Counted from the first letter of the stretch, positions 16,687 to 25,213 are shown. The stretch: DNA of 64,000 nt from Azospirillum endophyticum (GCF_016595245.1 NZ_JAENHM010000030.1:1-64000), one strand, 5' to 3'. The notes: a model not told the origin generated them from the sequence alone. Program-made: numbers and translations.

Positions 16687-17253
16687 TCAGGCCGTCGGGC
16701 CGCTTCCCGCCGGCTCCTCCGGCACTTGGTGGCGCAGGATCAGCGGTGCCTGGAAGGCGCTGAACAGCAAGGTCAGCGGCATGATGCCGAACACCTTGAA
16801 GTTGACCCACGTGTCGGTGGTGAAATTGCGCCAAACCAGTTCGTTCAGCACGGCCAGCAGCAGGAAGAACCACGCCCAGCGGATGGCGAGCGTGCGCCAC
16901 CCGTCCTCCGACAGGTTCAGCACCGTGCCCAACAGGCGCTTCATCACGTTGCGCCGCGTCGCATGGGCGACGAACAGGACGATGGCGAACAGCAGGTTGA
17001 CCAGGGTCGGCTTGATCTTGATGAACAGGTCGTCCTGCAGCCACAGCGTCAGGCCGCCGAACAGCAGCACGAAGCCGGCGCCAACCACTGGCATGATCGG
17101 GATCCGGCGTTCCAGACGCCAGGACACCGCGAGCGCGATGGTGATGGCGACCATGAAGACCGCGGTGCCAGCCATGATGCCGGCCTGGGAATTGGCGATG
17201 AAGAAGGCGGCGAGCGGGCCGGCCTCGATCGCCAAGCGTGCGAACTGGTTCAT
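16687..17253 (-). CDS. yciB: YciB/IspZ-family inner-membrane septation protein
   Basis: 188 residues with about five hydrophobic segments. It starts NQFARLAIEAGPLAAFFIAN and contains KPTLVNLLFAIVLF and a WAWFFLLLAVLNELVWRNF segment, all characteristic of the family. YciB proteins sit in the inner membrane and affect septation and envelope integrity. The upstream 220 bases are shared with the divergent gene at 17474. Confidence 0.92.
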   Translation of the reverse strand: MNQFARLAIEAGPLAAFFIANSQAGIMAGTAVFMVAITIALAVSWRLERRIPIMPVVGAGFVLLFGGLTLWLQDDLFIKIKPTLVNLLFAIVLFVAHATRRNVMKRLLGTVLNLSEDGWRTLAIRWAWFFLLLAVLNELVWRNFTTDTWVNFKVFGIMPLTLLFSAFQAPLILRHQVPEEPAGSGPTA

Positions 17254-17473
17254 TCCCCTGACATAGCCCGAACCGGCCGCCCATGAAAGGGGCGATTGGT
17301 GGCTCCCCGGACATTCGGGCGCGCTGCTCCGCCCATCCGGGAAGGGTGGCGGGCGGTGACATCGCCTGTCCGGAGCCGTCCGGGCGCGAGCGGGGCTTTT
17401 CTCATGCCGCGTGTTTCGCTACCTCTTTCGTCATCCGCTCTTCGGCGGAGGGTGCGAGCGGAGGACAGGAACC

Positions 17474-18118
17474 ATGGAAGCGGCCGAGGTCAAGGATCTG
17501 ATCGACGAGACCCACGAGCGGGAGCGGGCCAAGCGGAAGGCGCCGGGCGGCCGCCATGGCGAAAGCGGCGAGGAGGGCGGGCACGGGGTGAAGACCTCCA
17601 CCGCCATCTACATCTCCATCCTGGCGGCGGTGCTCGCCGTCGTCAGCGTCGCCGGCTCCAACGCCGGCAAGGATCTGATGGCAAGCGCCATCGAAGCTTC
17701 GGACAGCTTCGCCTATTACCAATCCAAGACCCAGCGCCAGATCAGCCTGCGGCTTGCCGCCGACGAGATCGAGCTGCTGTCCGCCGGCATGCCGGCCGAT
17801 GCCCAGGCAAAGGCGCTGCAGCGCACCGCCGAATACCGGCAGGCCGCCGACCGCATGGAGACCGAAGAGGGCAAGAACAGCCGGAAGGACCTGCTGGCCA
17901 AGGCCAAGGCGGCGGAGATGCGGCGCGACCATGCCGCGGCCCAGGACCCCTATTTCGACTTCGCCGAGGGCATGCTGCAGCTGGCCATCGTGCTTGCGTC
18001 CGTCTTCGCCATCACCGACAAGGGCTTCATCCTGTGGACCAGCCGCGCGCTGGCGGCGATCGGTCTGCTGATGGCGGCCGATGGCTTCACGCTGATCCTG
18101 CCACTGCCCTTCCTGTGA
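17474..18118 (+). CDS. DUF4337-like membrane protein
   Basis: 214 residues from the ATG at 17474, which follows AGGACAGGA. A charged N-terminus precedes a helix (ISILAAVLAVVSVAGSNAG). A cytoplasmic or periplasmic helical region comes next (Gln/Lys-rich, YYQSKTQRQISLRLAADEIE). Two C-terminal helices (GMLQLAIVLASVFAITDKGF and the final segment ending LILPLPFL) complete it. The layout fits DUF4337, of unknown function. It converges with the LpxR-like gene, leaving four bases between stops. Confidence 0.8.
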   Translation: MEAAEVKDLIDETHERERAKRKAPGGRHGESGEEGGHGVKTSTAIYISILAAVLAVVSVAGSNAGKDLMASAIEASDSFAYYQSKTQRQISLRLAADEIELLSAGMPADAQAKALQRTAEYRQAADRMETEEGKNSRKDLLAKAKAAEMRRDHAAAQDPYFDFAEGMLQLAIVLASVFAITDKGFILWTSRALAAIGLLMAADGFTLILPLPFL

Positions 18119-18122
18119 CGCC

Positions 18123-19181
18123 TCAGAACTGGACCGACAGGCGCAGGGAGCCGTAATTGGTCAGCGATTTCTGGCCGCGGAATTCCGGCGTCTGCAGGGT
18201 CTGGGCATAGGTCAGGCCGTAGCGGCCGTAGCGCAGCGTCAACCCGGCCTGCATGCTGCCGACCAGCGGGTGCTTGGCGACCGACCGACTTTCGCGGAAC
18301 GTGTTGCCGTCGAGGAAGATGTTGCGGGCCACCGCCCGCCCCTCGGCGCTGGCATAGACATACCAGGAAAAGCGCCCGGGCCGCTCCGAATAGGAGTTGT
18401 CCTGGTAGGGGATGCTGGACGTCGGGCGGGTCACCAGCGCGCCGACCGGCGGCGGCATGTTGCCGCCGAGCCGGACGGTGGCTCCCGCCGCGGCGAAGGT
18501 CAGCACATTGCCCAGGCTGCCGGCGACATGGGGGCTGACATCCCATTCCACGGGGCCGAGCGTGTTGGGCTTCTCGTCGCGCCAGACATGCTCGTAGCTC
18601 AGCACCACGCCCGGCTCGTCATGCAGCTGATAATTCCAGCCCTCCGGATAGGTGGCGCCGTCGACGATCTTGTGCACCGTCTTCTGCGTCGGCTCCGCCA
18701 GCGAGGACGGACCGACCATGCCCAGATCCAGGTCGAAGCGGTCGACCGCCGTCGCCGCCTCGTTCAGCACCGAAACCCGGCCGTAGAGCCAGCCGGCATA
18801 GGGGCGGTCCCTGGGGTTGGGGTTGCGGGCGGTCAGGTCGCTCGGCGTGTAGATGTTCTGGCCGAAGGCGAAGCCGTAGCGCCGCACCCCGCCCGGCTCG
18901 ATCCAGGGCACGACGTTGGCCAGCCAGTCGATGTTGCCGTAGGTCGGCCGGGCGCCGGAGAAGTAGTAGAATTGGAAGCCGTTCGTGTAGTAGCGGTCGG
19001 TGCCGCCGCCGAACAGGTCGTTGTCGATCCAGAAGCCGATCGCCGGGCCGGAGGTCGCGGGTGCATCGCCGGGAGGTGGAGTGGTCTCCTGCGCGTCCGC
19101 CGCCGATGCGGTCAGCAGCAGCACCGCAAATGCGGCGGCCAAAGTGGGGCCGCTGTTCGTCACCATTCCGGCACGCTCCAT
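18123..19181 (-). CDS. LpxR-like outer-membrane beta-barrel (lipid A 3'-O-deacylase family, DUF2219)
   Basis: 352 residues. A signal peptide ends near AAFAVLLLTASAADA. The mature part opens with FWIDNDLFGGGTDRYYTNGF, the family hallmark (asparagine-aspartate with TDRYYTNG), and ends in a beta-barrel C-terminus with terminal Phe (LRLSVQF). In Salmonella and Vibrio LpxR removes the 3'-acyloxyacyl group of lipid A. The activity here is inferred from family membership. It is monocistronic as far as can be seen. Confidence 0.85.
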   Translation of the reverse strand: MERAGMVTNSGPTLAAAFAVLLLTASAADAQETTPPPGDAPATSGPAIGFWIDNDLFGGGTDRYYTNGFQFYYFSGARPTYGNIDWLANVVPWIEPGGVRRYGFAFGQNIYTPSDLTARNPNPRDRPYAGWLYGRVSVLNEAATAVDRFDLDLGMVGPSSLAEPTQKTVHKIVDGATYPEGWNYQLHDEPGVVLSYEHVWRDEKPNTLGPVEWDVSPHVAGSLGNVLTFAAAGATVRLGGNMPPPVGALVTRPTSSIPYQDNSYSERPGRFSWYVYASAEGRAVARNIFLDGNTFRESRSVAKHPLVGSMQAGLTLRYGRYGLTYAQTLQTPEFRGQKSLTNYGSLRLSVQF

Positions 19182-19275
19182 CCGTTTGGCGAGATAACGG
19201 ACGGAGGGGGAGTATGTTGCGCTGCAGTGCCGCCTCTTTGGGGTTAGGGGGTGGGGAGGCGTCGGAGATCCGCCC

Positions 19276-20160
19276 TCACGTCCGTGCCCGCAATCCCTCC
19301 ACCGCTTCCTCCAGCGTCATGTCGATCCGCTTGATCCCATGCAGCGCCAGGAAACGCGCCTCGTTCTTCGAAAGCTCGCCGGGAATCACCGCCCAATGGC
19401 TGTCGGAGGACCGCTTGGCGATCTGGCGGGCGAAGGTGCGCTGGATCTCGTGGTCGAAGCGGCAGCCCAGGAACAGGAAGTGGCGGCCGGCGCGGCGGTC
19501 CTGGACGATGGCGGGGATCGGGGTCTGGATGTCGATCTCCGTCAGGATCTCGACATAGTCGCTGTCGGAGATCAGGTAATTGCCGGCTGGCGTCGCCGCG
19601 CCCGACGGCTTGTACAGCACGGTGTCCCAGCCGACGGCCGTTTCCGCCGTCGTCTCGGCGCCGTCGGGGGCGTAGTAGCGCACCCATTCGCCCGTCGATT
19701 GCGGGTGCGATACCCCCTGGATCTGGCCCCAGCTCCGGTCGGCGGCGCTCAGCAGGCTGTCCAGCACAGTGTCGTACCAGACGTCGATCAGCAGAGGCGG
19801 AGCCGGGATCGCGGCCAGCAGGGCATGCACCGGGGTCGGCGGCACGGTCTGGCGGAAGATCTCGGTGAGGATGGTCTCCAGCGTCTTGCGGTGCTTGCGC
19901 GTCTCGATGAACTGGGCGACCGCGGTCAGGTTGGAGCGGATGCGGCCGGGGGCGGCGACCCTGGCGTTCAGGCGCTGCACCAGCTCCGCCGAATTGCGCG
20001 GGATCGGGCATTGCTCGGGCGGCAGCAGATCGAAGGCGCCGGGGCCGAGATAGGGCACCACCTGCCGTGCCGCCAGTGCCGTGGCGATGTCGGCCAGCGC
20101 CGCGGCGGCATCCGGCACCGTGACAGAGTCGGGATCGGTTGCGAGGGTGGTGTCGGTCAT
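19276..20160 (-). CDS. SIR2-like NAD-binding-fold protein, last gene of the nifB operon
   Basis: 294 residues. The N-terminus VVPYLGPGAFDLLP resembles the first loop of SIR2 domains (GAG-like), and FLFLGCRFDHEIQRTFA matches the late SIR2 segment. A Rossmann-type pattern lies between them. It starts 22 bases after the DegT-like gene on the nif strand, so it should be co-transcribed with nifB. SIR2 proteins hydrolyse or transfer from NAD. In a nif operon it could act on a nitrogenase accessory protein or on NAD status, but no role is known to me. The sequence lacks the zinc Cys quartet of true sirtuins. Confidence 0.75.
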   Translation of the reverse strand: MTDTTLATDPDSVTVPDAAAALADIATALAARQVVPYLGPGAFDLLPPEQCPIPRNSAELVQRLNARVAAPGRIRSNLTAVAQFIETRKHRKTLETILTEIFRQTVPPTPVHALLAAIPAPPLLIDVWYDTVLDSLLSAADRSWGQIQGVSHPQSTGEWVRYYAPDGAETTAETAVGWDTVLYKPSGAATPAGNYLISDSDYVEILTEIDIQTPIPAIVQDRRAGRHFLFLGCRFDHEIQRTFARQIAKRSSDSHWAVIPGELSKNEARFLALHGIKRIDMTLEEAVEGLRART

Positions 20161-20182
20161 GGAAGGCCTTTCCCGTTCGTTC

Positions 20183-21397
20183 TCAGAGGTAGATCGCGGC
20201 GCCGGCGCCGGTGTTGATGCTGGCGTCCTTCAGCGTTTCGACGATGAAGGCGACCTGGTCGCGGGTGATCTTGCGGTGCAGCGGCAGGGCCAGCACGCGG
20301 TCGGCGGTCTTGGTGCAGACCGGACAGGCGCCGCGGCCGGCCCGGTCTTCCGCCAGCGCCTCGATGTAGTACTGCTGGGTGTGCAGCGGCTGGCCGTAGT
20401 CGCCGGCGTCGATGTCGTGGGTGTCGAGATCCTCGATGATCGACCGGCGCCCCGACGCGGTGAAGCGGGTGCCGAGATGGACGCAGTAGAGCAGCGGGTT
20501 GACCACCTCCGCCCCCGGCCCGCGATAGGGCGGCTTGATCCCCTCGAAGCTGGCCATCGCCGCGTCGTAATAGGCGATCACCAGATTGCGGCGGGTCAGG
20601 ATCTCCGGCAGGCGCTTCAGCTGCACCAGGGCCAGCGCGGCGTTCAGGTCGCTCATCCCCGCCTGCCAGGGCAGGGTGCGGGTGATGACCACCGTGTTGC
20701 GGTGCTCCGTCTCGCGCCGGCGCATGTAGCGCAGCCGGTGGGCGAGGTCGCGGTCGTCGGTGACGATCATGCCGCCTTCGCCGGCCAGCAGGATGCCGGG
20801 TTCGGAAAAATCGAAGACCGCCGCATCGCCGAAGGTGCCGACCATCCGCCCCTTGTAGGTCGAGCCGATGGCCTCGGTTGAATCCTCCAGCAGCAGCAGG
20901 CCCCTGGCGTCGGCCAGCGCGCGCAGCTCGTCCCAATGGGCGGGGTGGCCGTTGACGTTGGCGGCCAGGATCGCCCTGGTCTTCGGCGAAACCAGCGCCG
21001 CCGCCTTTTCCGGGTTGATGGTGTGCTGCCAGTAATCGATGTCGACCAGCACCGGCGTGGCGCCGGACAGCGCCACCGCGTGCTGGACCTGATGCCAGCC
21101 GAAGGGGCTGCACAGCACCTCGTCCCCTTCACCGATGCCGAAGCCCTTCAGCATCAGCAGCGTGGCCATGGTGCCGCTGGACACCGCCACCGCATGGTCG
21201 CGGCCGACATAGGCAGCGAAGGCATCCTCGAACGCCCGCACCATCCGCCCATCGCTCAAGGCCCCGGAGGACAGCAGGCGGCCGAGCATCTCGACCTCCG
21301 CGCCCGAGATGTCAGGGTCGGTCAGCGGGATATAGTCGTCCAACTCTCCATCATCGGTGGGGGAGGGCTGATGCAGGACCGCGGCGGCATCGCTCAT
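20183..21397 (-). CDS. DegT/DnrJ/EryC1/StrS-family protein lacking the PLP lysine
   Basis: 404 residues with the full DegT fold: SSGTMATLLMLKGFGIGEGDEV, the cofactor-ring Asp in LLLEDSTEAIGS, YKGRMVGTFGDAAVFDF, GEGGMIVTDD and LPLHRKITRDQ near the end. In active family members a Lys six residues after the first Phe of the xSFxxxK segment forms the internal aldimine. Here that segment reads FDFSEPGILLAGEGG, with Gly201 at the Lys position, confirmed in the codons. Transamination by the normal mechanism is therefore unlikely. A CPVC pair near residue 350 is also unusual. It starts right at the stop of the small gene before it, inside the nif operon. Confidence 0.85.
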   Translation of the reverse strand: MSDAAAVLHQPSPTDDGELDDYIPLTDPDISGAEVEMLGRLLSSGALSDGRMVRAFEDAFAAYVGRDHAVAVSSGTMATLLMLKGFGIGEGDEVLCSPFGWHQVQHAVALSGATPVLVDIDYWQHTINPEKAAALVSPKTRAILAANVNGHPAHWDELRALADARGLLLLEDSTEAIGSTYKGRMVGTFGDAAVFDFSEPGILLAGEGGMIVTDDRDLAHRLRYMRRRETEHRNTVVITRTLPWQAGMSDLNAALALVQLKRLPEILTRRNLVIAYYDAAMASFEGIKPPYRGPGAEVVNPLLYCVHLGTRFTASGRRSIIEDLDTHDIDAGDYGQPLHTQQYYIEALAEDRAGRGACPVCTKTADRVLALPLHRKITRDQVAFIVETLKDASINTGAGAAIYL

Positions 21398-21682
21398 TCA
21401 CTCGTCCTCGTCCCGTTGGGCGATCACCACGCCGGTGGCGAGTTCCGGCTTGTCGGTGATGAGCCAGCAGTGGTTGTTGCCGTCCACCAGATGGAGGTCG
21501 AAGCCGGTTTCCTCCCGGAAGGGATCCTCCGCCATCACCGCGGCCATGGCGCCGGTGACCGTCTTCAGGTCCGGGTTGGCCTCGCGCACGCCGCGGACCA
21601 CCGCGTCGAGCTTGCCGCCCCCGGCGAACAGTTGGCCGGCCAGCGTGGCGATGCTGTCGATGCGGTCATGCGAAAGAGCCAT
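21398..21682 (-). CDS. small nif-operon protein, 94 residues (possibly DUF6129)
   Basis: The ATG at 21682 is used. It starts 5 bases after the nifT stop and ends at the DegT-like start. The sequence is acidic, with ATLAGQLFAGGGKLDAVVRG, then FREETGFDLHLVDGNNHCWL, and no membrane segment or metal motif beyond one His-Cys. It resembles the small uncharacterised proteins that follow nifT or nifS in several nif clusters. The family name is from memory and tentative. Function is unknown; position implies a role under nitrogen-fixing conditions. Confidence 0.7.
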   Translation of the reverse strand: MALSHDRIDSIATLAGQLFAGGGKLDAVVRGVREANPDLKTVTGAMAAVMAEDPFREETGFDLHLVDGNNHCWLITDKPELATGVVIAQRDEDE

Positions 21683-21687
21683 GGGCG

Positions 21688-21897
21688 TCACTCCGTTCCG
21701 CGTTTCTTGGCGTCCACGGTGACCGGCAGGCGGGTGTCCGCCGGCATCTCCGGCAGATCGAGCGTCCAGCCATTGGCGACCTTGACCCAACCGCCCCACA
21801 GGCTTGGCTTCTCCATCTCGACGATGGGTTCCTCCAGGTCCTTCTTGGCGACGTAGATCGTGTACTGCTCGGACGCCTTGCGGATCATCACCTTCAT
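21688..21897 (-). CDS. nifT: NifT/FixU protein
   Basis: 69 residues from MKVMIRK. The core KKDLEEPIVEMEKPSLWGGW followed by NGWTLDLPEMPADTRLPVTV is diagnostic of NifT/FixU. The ATG at 21897 follows GGAG at good spacing; the in-frame ATG at 21915 does not. NifT is conserved in nif clusters but mutants often have little phenotype, and its role in nitrogenase maturation is unsettled. It follows nifS by 38 bases. Confidence 0.95.
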   Translation of the reverse strand: MKVMIRKASEQYTIYVAKKDLEEPIVEMEKPSLWGGWVKVANGWTLDLPEMPADTRLPVTVDAKKRGTE

Positions 21898-21935
21898 CAC
21901 GGACACTCCATCCAATTGTTCTGATTGTTCTTTCT

Positions 21936-23102
21936 TCAGGCGACGACCAGCCGGGCATGCAGTGCCGGAAGCTCGGACAGCACGGCGTCGACCTCCGTTG
22001 CGGTGGTGTAGCGGCTCAGCGAGAAGCGCAGGCTGGCGGCGGCCTGGGCGTCGCTCAGCCCCATGGCGGTCAGCACATGGCTCGGCTCGTTGCCGCCGGA
22101 GGAGCAGGCGGCCCCCATCGACACGGCGATGCCGGCGCGGTCGAGCCGCATCAGCAGCTCCTCCGCCTCCACCGGATGGCCGCGGCGGTCGGCGAAGCGG
22201 ATGTTGCTGGTGTTGGGCAGCCGGGCGGCGCCGGCGCCGTTCACCACCGCGCCTGGCCAGCGGACGAGGATGCCCTGCTCCAGCCGGTCGCGCAGGAAGG
22301 CGGTCAAGTCGGCCTCTTCCTTACGGAACGATGCCAGCCACAGCGATGCCAGCGAGGCGGCGGCGCCGAAGCCGACGATGCCCGGCACATTCTCCGTCCC
22401 GCCGCGGCGGCGGCGTTCCTGGTGGCCGTGGATCAGCGCGTGGAAGGGCGCGCCCTTGCGGACATAAAGCGCGCCGACCCCCTTCGGCCCGTGCATCTTG
22501 TGGGCGGACAGCGTCAGGTAGTCGGCGATGCCGCAATCGACCGGCACCCGCCCCGCCGCCTGGACCGCGTCGCTGTGGAACAGCGCGCCATGGGCGTGGG
22601 CGATGGCGGACGCCCCTTCCACCGGCATCAGCACGCCGGTCTCGTTGTTCGCCCACATCATGGAGATCAGGGCCGTCGCCTCCGTCACCACGGCGGCGAG
22701 ATCGACCAGCGACGGCAGGCCGTCGCGGTTCACCGGCAGGATGGAGACGCGCCAGCCGCGCTGGCGCAGGTCGTCGAACAGGGCCAGCACCGCCGGATGC
22801 TCCACCGCCGTGGTGACGATGTGGTCGCGGTGGTGGTCGGTCTCCTCGATCACACGCAATGCGCCGAGGATGGCGGCGTGGGTGGCCTCGGTGGCGCTGC
22901 CGGTCATCACCAGATCGGCCGGCTTGGCGCCGATCAGGGCGGCGACCTGGGCCTTGGCCTCGCTGACCGCGCGACGGGCCGCCATGCCGGCGGAATGGGG
23001 GCTGGACGGGTTGGCGAACTCCCCGAACAGGTGCGGCAGCATGGCCTCGCGCACTTCGGGGGCCAGGGCGGTGGTGGCGTTGTTGTCGAGGTAGATCGTC
23101 AT
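21936..23102 (-). CDS. nifS: NifS cysteine desulfurase for nitrogenase Fe-S assembly
   Basis: 388 residues from MTIYLDNNATT. The PLP Lys lies in SAHKMHGPKGVGALYVRKG and the catalytic Cys in GAACSSGGNEPSHVL, on the short loop typical of the NifS/IscS class. It converts cysteine to alanine and hands persulfide sulfur to cluster scaffolds. The start at 23102 follows GGGGGT; ATG at 23120 is in frame but overlaps nifZ. No nifU is in this operon, so the scaffold must come from elsewhere. Confidence 0.97.
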   Translation of the reverse strand: MTIYLDNNATTALAPEVREAMLPHLFGEFANPSSPHSAGMAARRAVSEAKAQVAALIGAKPADLVMTGSATEATHAAILGALRVIEETDHHRDHIVTTAVEHPAVLALFDDLRQRGWRVSILPVNRDGLPSLVDLAAVVTEATALISMMWANNETGVLMPVEGASAIAHAHGALFHSDAVQAAGRVPVDCGIADYLTLSAHKMHGPKGVGALYVRKGAPFHALIHGHQERRRRGGTENVPGIVGFGAAASLASLWLASFRKEEADLTAFLRDRLEQGILVRWPGAVVNGAGAARLPNTSNIRFADRRGHPVEAEELLMRLDRAGIAVSMGAACSSGGNEPSHVLTAMGLSDAQAAASLRFSLSRYTTATEVDAVLSELPALHARLVVA

Positions 23103-23116
23103 CACATCACCCCCCA

Positions 23117-23422
23117 TCACATCACGCCGGGCACGCCGCGCCGCGACCCGTCGGCCGGGACGATCTCCTCCTCCAGGCAGCCGACGACGGTGCCGCCTGG
23201 GAACTCCACCAGATAGACCGGCAGGCTGCCCTCCTCGGTGCGGCCGACGCGGACGATGGTGCCGGGCGTACCCTTCGGCGCCAGCAGCGCGCCGTCCGGC
23301 ACCTGCGGGTGGCTGCCGTCGTTGAACAGGTCGTCCTGCACCGTGACCCGCAGGCCCCAGTCGTACAGCGGTTCGCGCGGCGGGATGAAACCGGGCTTGG
23401 CGGCGGCTTCGACGTCGGACAT
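23117..23422 (-). CDS. nifZ: NifZ, MoFe-protein P-cluster maturation factor
   Basis: 101 residues with the NifZ pattern: V(T/R)VQDDLFNDGS, a Gly-rich GTPGTIVRVG turn and LPVYLVEFPGGTVVGCLEEEI. NifZ assists formation of the second P-cluster pair in NifDK. It overlaps the longest reading of nifS, which favours the shorter nifS start. A second NifZ-type gene lies directly upstream. Confidence 0.9.
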   Translation of the reverse strand: MSDVEAAAKPGFIPPREPLYDWGLRVTVQDDLFNDGSHPQVPDGALLAPKGTPGTIVRVGRTEEGSLPVYLVEFPGGTVVGCLEEEIVPADGSRRGVPGVM

Positions 23423-23465
23423 CGCGAGGCTCCTGATGAGTGGGAGGTGGGGATCGGACCGGGGG

Positions 23466-23792
23466 TTACTGCGGGTCGTTGCAATGGGCGTCGATCACCG
23501 CCAGTTCGCGCGCACGCATGCCGACGACGGCCCGCTTCTCATAAAAATCAACGGAGTAGATGTAATACATCTGCAAATAGGTCCCGACGGAGATGACGTA
23601 GCCGACATCCCCTTCGCGGATCAGGAAGTCGCCGACCGGCCGGCCGGGATAGGTGCCGTCGTTGCGCACGTCGCGCAGGGCCTTGACCTTGAACCCCTGT
23701 TCCAGCACCGGCGGGCCGACCAGCTCGTTGGCATCCTCGGCGCTGCGGGCGCGTTCCCGGCGGTAGGGAGCGGCTGCTTCGGTGTCGGTCAT
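23466..23792 (-). CDS. second NifZ-family protein
   Basis: 108 residues from the ATG at 23792. It shares the NifZ scheme with its neighbour: KVKALRDVRNDGTYPGRPVG, then IREGDVGYVISVGTYLQMYYIYSVDFYEKRAVVGM. It is longer than the next gene and ends DAHCNDPQ. Tandem NifZ-type genes in one operon suggest either separate targets or redundancy. Which of the two is the functional equivalent of characterised NifZ cannot be told from sequence. Confidence 0.88.
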   Translation of the reverse strand: MTDTEAAAPYRRERARSAEDANELVGPPVLEQGFKVKALRDVRNDGTYPGRPVGDFLIREGDVGYVISVGTYLQMYYIYSVDFYEKRAVVGMRARELAVIDAHCNDPQ

Positions 23793-23823
23793 CGGGCTGG
23801 TGCTCCGTCGGTTCGAGAGGCCG

Positions 23824-24636
23824 CTACAGCGGCGGGAGGTCGTTGGCGATTGTGAACCCGGCGGCGCGCTGGCGGGCGATGGCGCGCACCTCCTCCTCAG
23901 GGTCGTCGAACAGGGGCCCCAGCTGTCCGGCGTCGATGCGCCCGGCGACGGCGAGGCGGACCATCCAGTCGGCATCCTGCAGCAGGACGTGCAGCTTCGA
24001 CGCCGGCAGCCGCTGCGCCACCACCAGCCGCACCCGCGCACTGTCGTCCCAGGCGAGGCTGGGCAGCCAGTCCATGGCGAGGCGGCGGGCGACCTCCACC
24101 CGCACCTCCGGGTCCTCGTCATGCATCATCGCCGGCAGCATGCCGTCGGGGATCCGCCGCACCACGCGCAGCCGCACGGAACAGTCGGCATCGCGCATCA
24201 GCGGGGCGAGGTCGGCATCGTCCAGCCGGCTGGCGACGGCGATCCGCACCTCGCGGTCGGGGTCGTCGCGCAGCTTCAGCAGCAGCCGGCGCGGCAGGCG
24301 CCGGGCCAGGACGGAGCGGACCGTCTCGTCCGGGTCGTTCATCAGGCGGGGAAGCTGGAAGATCGGGGCGAAGCGCGCGGCATTCGCCCGAACCTCGAAA
24401 TAGGGATGGTCGAGATGGCCGGCGGACAGGTCCGGGTTCCATTCGAAGAAGCGCTGGATGCGTTTGGCGTAGCGGTCCTGCACGCAGGTCTTCATCGGCA
24501 GGCAGTGGCCGGGCAGCTTGCCGCCGGGCGACAAGGCAGTGGTCCCCGGGGCGAGCCGGCGCTCGCGATGGGCGCAGGCGGCGCAGTCCACCGGCTCGCC
24601 GCGCCAATCCAGGGATTCGAGGATGTCGTCGCTCAT
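23824..24636 (-). CDS. LRV protein with N-terminal [4Fe-4S] motif
   Basis: 270 residues. The N-terminus carries Cys18, Cys21, Cys45 and Cys51 (CAAC and HCLPMKTC), matching the Fe-S module of the leucine-rich-variant protein described near nif genes in Azotobacter. About eight 24-residue LRV repeats follow (for example LMNDPDETVRSVLARRLP and LRDDPDREVRIAVASRL), forming a right-handed solenoid. The ATG overlaps the stop of the preceding gene. Function is unknown; a docking scaffold with an electron-transfer or redox-sensing cluster is a reasonable inference. Confidence 0.92.
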   Translation of the reverse strand: MSDDILESLDWRGEPVDCAACAHRERRLAPGTTALSPGGKLPGHCLPMKTCVQDRYAKRIQRFFEWNPDLSAGHLDHPYFEVRANAARFAPIFQLPRLMNDPDETVRSVLARRLPRRLLLKLRDDPDREVRIAVASRLDDADLAPLMRDADCSVRLRVVRRIPDGMLPAMMHDEDPEVRVEVARRLAMDWLPSLAWDDSARVRLVVAQRLPASKLHVLLQDADWMVRLAVAGRIDAGQLGPLFDDPEEEVRAIARQRAAGFTIANDLPPL

Positions 24637-25160
24637 GCGCCGGCCTCCTCAAGCTCGTCCTCATGCTCGTGCCGGTCGGCCACGGCAATCAGGCGGGCGG
24701 CGCCGAAGCGGTCGTCGGGGTCGAGGTCGCGGACCTTGTTCAGCGCCTCCCGCCCGGACTCGAGCCGGCCGCTGCGCAGCAGCAGATAGCCGATGGCGAC
24801 CAGGGCGAACAGGAACAGGCGGGGAGCCGGCTCCAGTCCGCGAAAATCGGCGGTGGCCGGGGTGACGGCGCGCCAGTCGGCGTGATTAACGCCGAGGGCG
24901 GCCATGGCGTGGCCGATCATGCGCTCGCCATAGACCAGCGCCTGATCGAGATTCGCCTTGTAGAAGTGGAACTTGTAATGGCCGAGATCGACAAGGCGAT
25001 GGCCGGGGGCGGCCTCCGCCGCACCTGCAAGATAGGCAAGTGCCGCCGGGCCGTCGGCATAGCTGGCGGCGGCCAGATGCAGGCAGCGTTCCGCCGCGGG
25101 CGGAAGATCCCCGCCGTAATAGCGGCGGGCAAGCCAGTCCTCATCCACCTCGTCCAGCAT
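24633..25160 (-). CDS. TPR-like nif-operon protein
   Basis: 175 residues from the ATG at 25160, behind AGGAG. Two or three helical hairpins of tetratricopeptide character are visible (AAERCLHLAAASYADGPAAL; RLFLFALVAIGYLLLRSGRL followed by REALNKVRDLDPDDRFGAA). His- and Glu-rich C-terminus. It lies between fdxN and the LRV gene and overlaps the latter by four bases. A protein-interaction role within FeMo-co or ferredoxin handling is inferred from position only. Confidence 0.8.
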   Translation of the reverse strand: MLDEVDEDWLARRYYGGDLPPAAERCLHLAAASYADGPAALAYLAGAAEAAPGHRLVDLGHYKFHFYKANLDQALVYGERMIGHAMAALGVNHADWRAVTPATADFRGLEPAPRLFLFALVAIGYLLLRSGRLESGREALNKVRDLDPDDRFGAARLIAVADRHEHEDELEEAGA

Positions 25161-25213
25161 GGCGCGGCGCTCCTGGGTTTCCCCTCTCCCACGGGGGAGA
25201 GGGGATCGGATCA

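Noticed and set aside
19276..20160. Reading the SIR2-like protein as a phage-defence system
   Set aside because: It is embedded in a nif operon with tight spacing and has no Argonaute, HerA or other defence partner.
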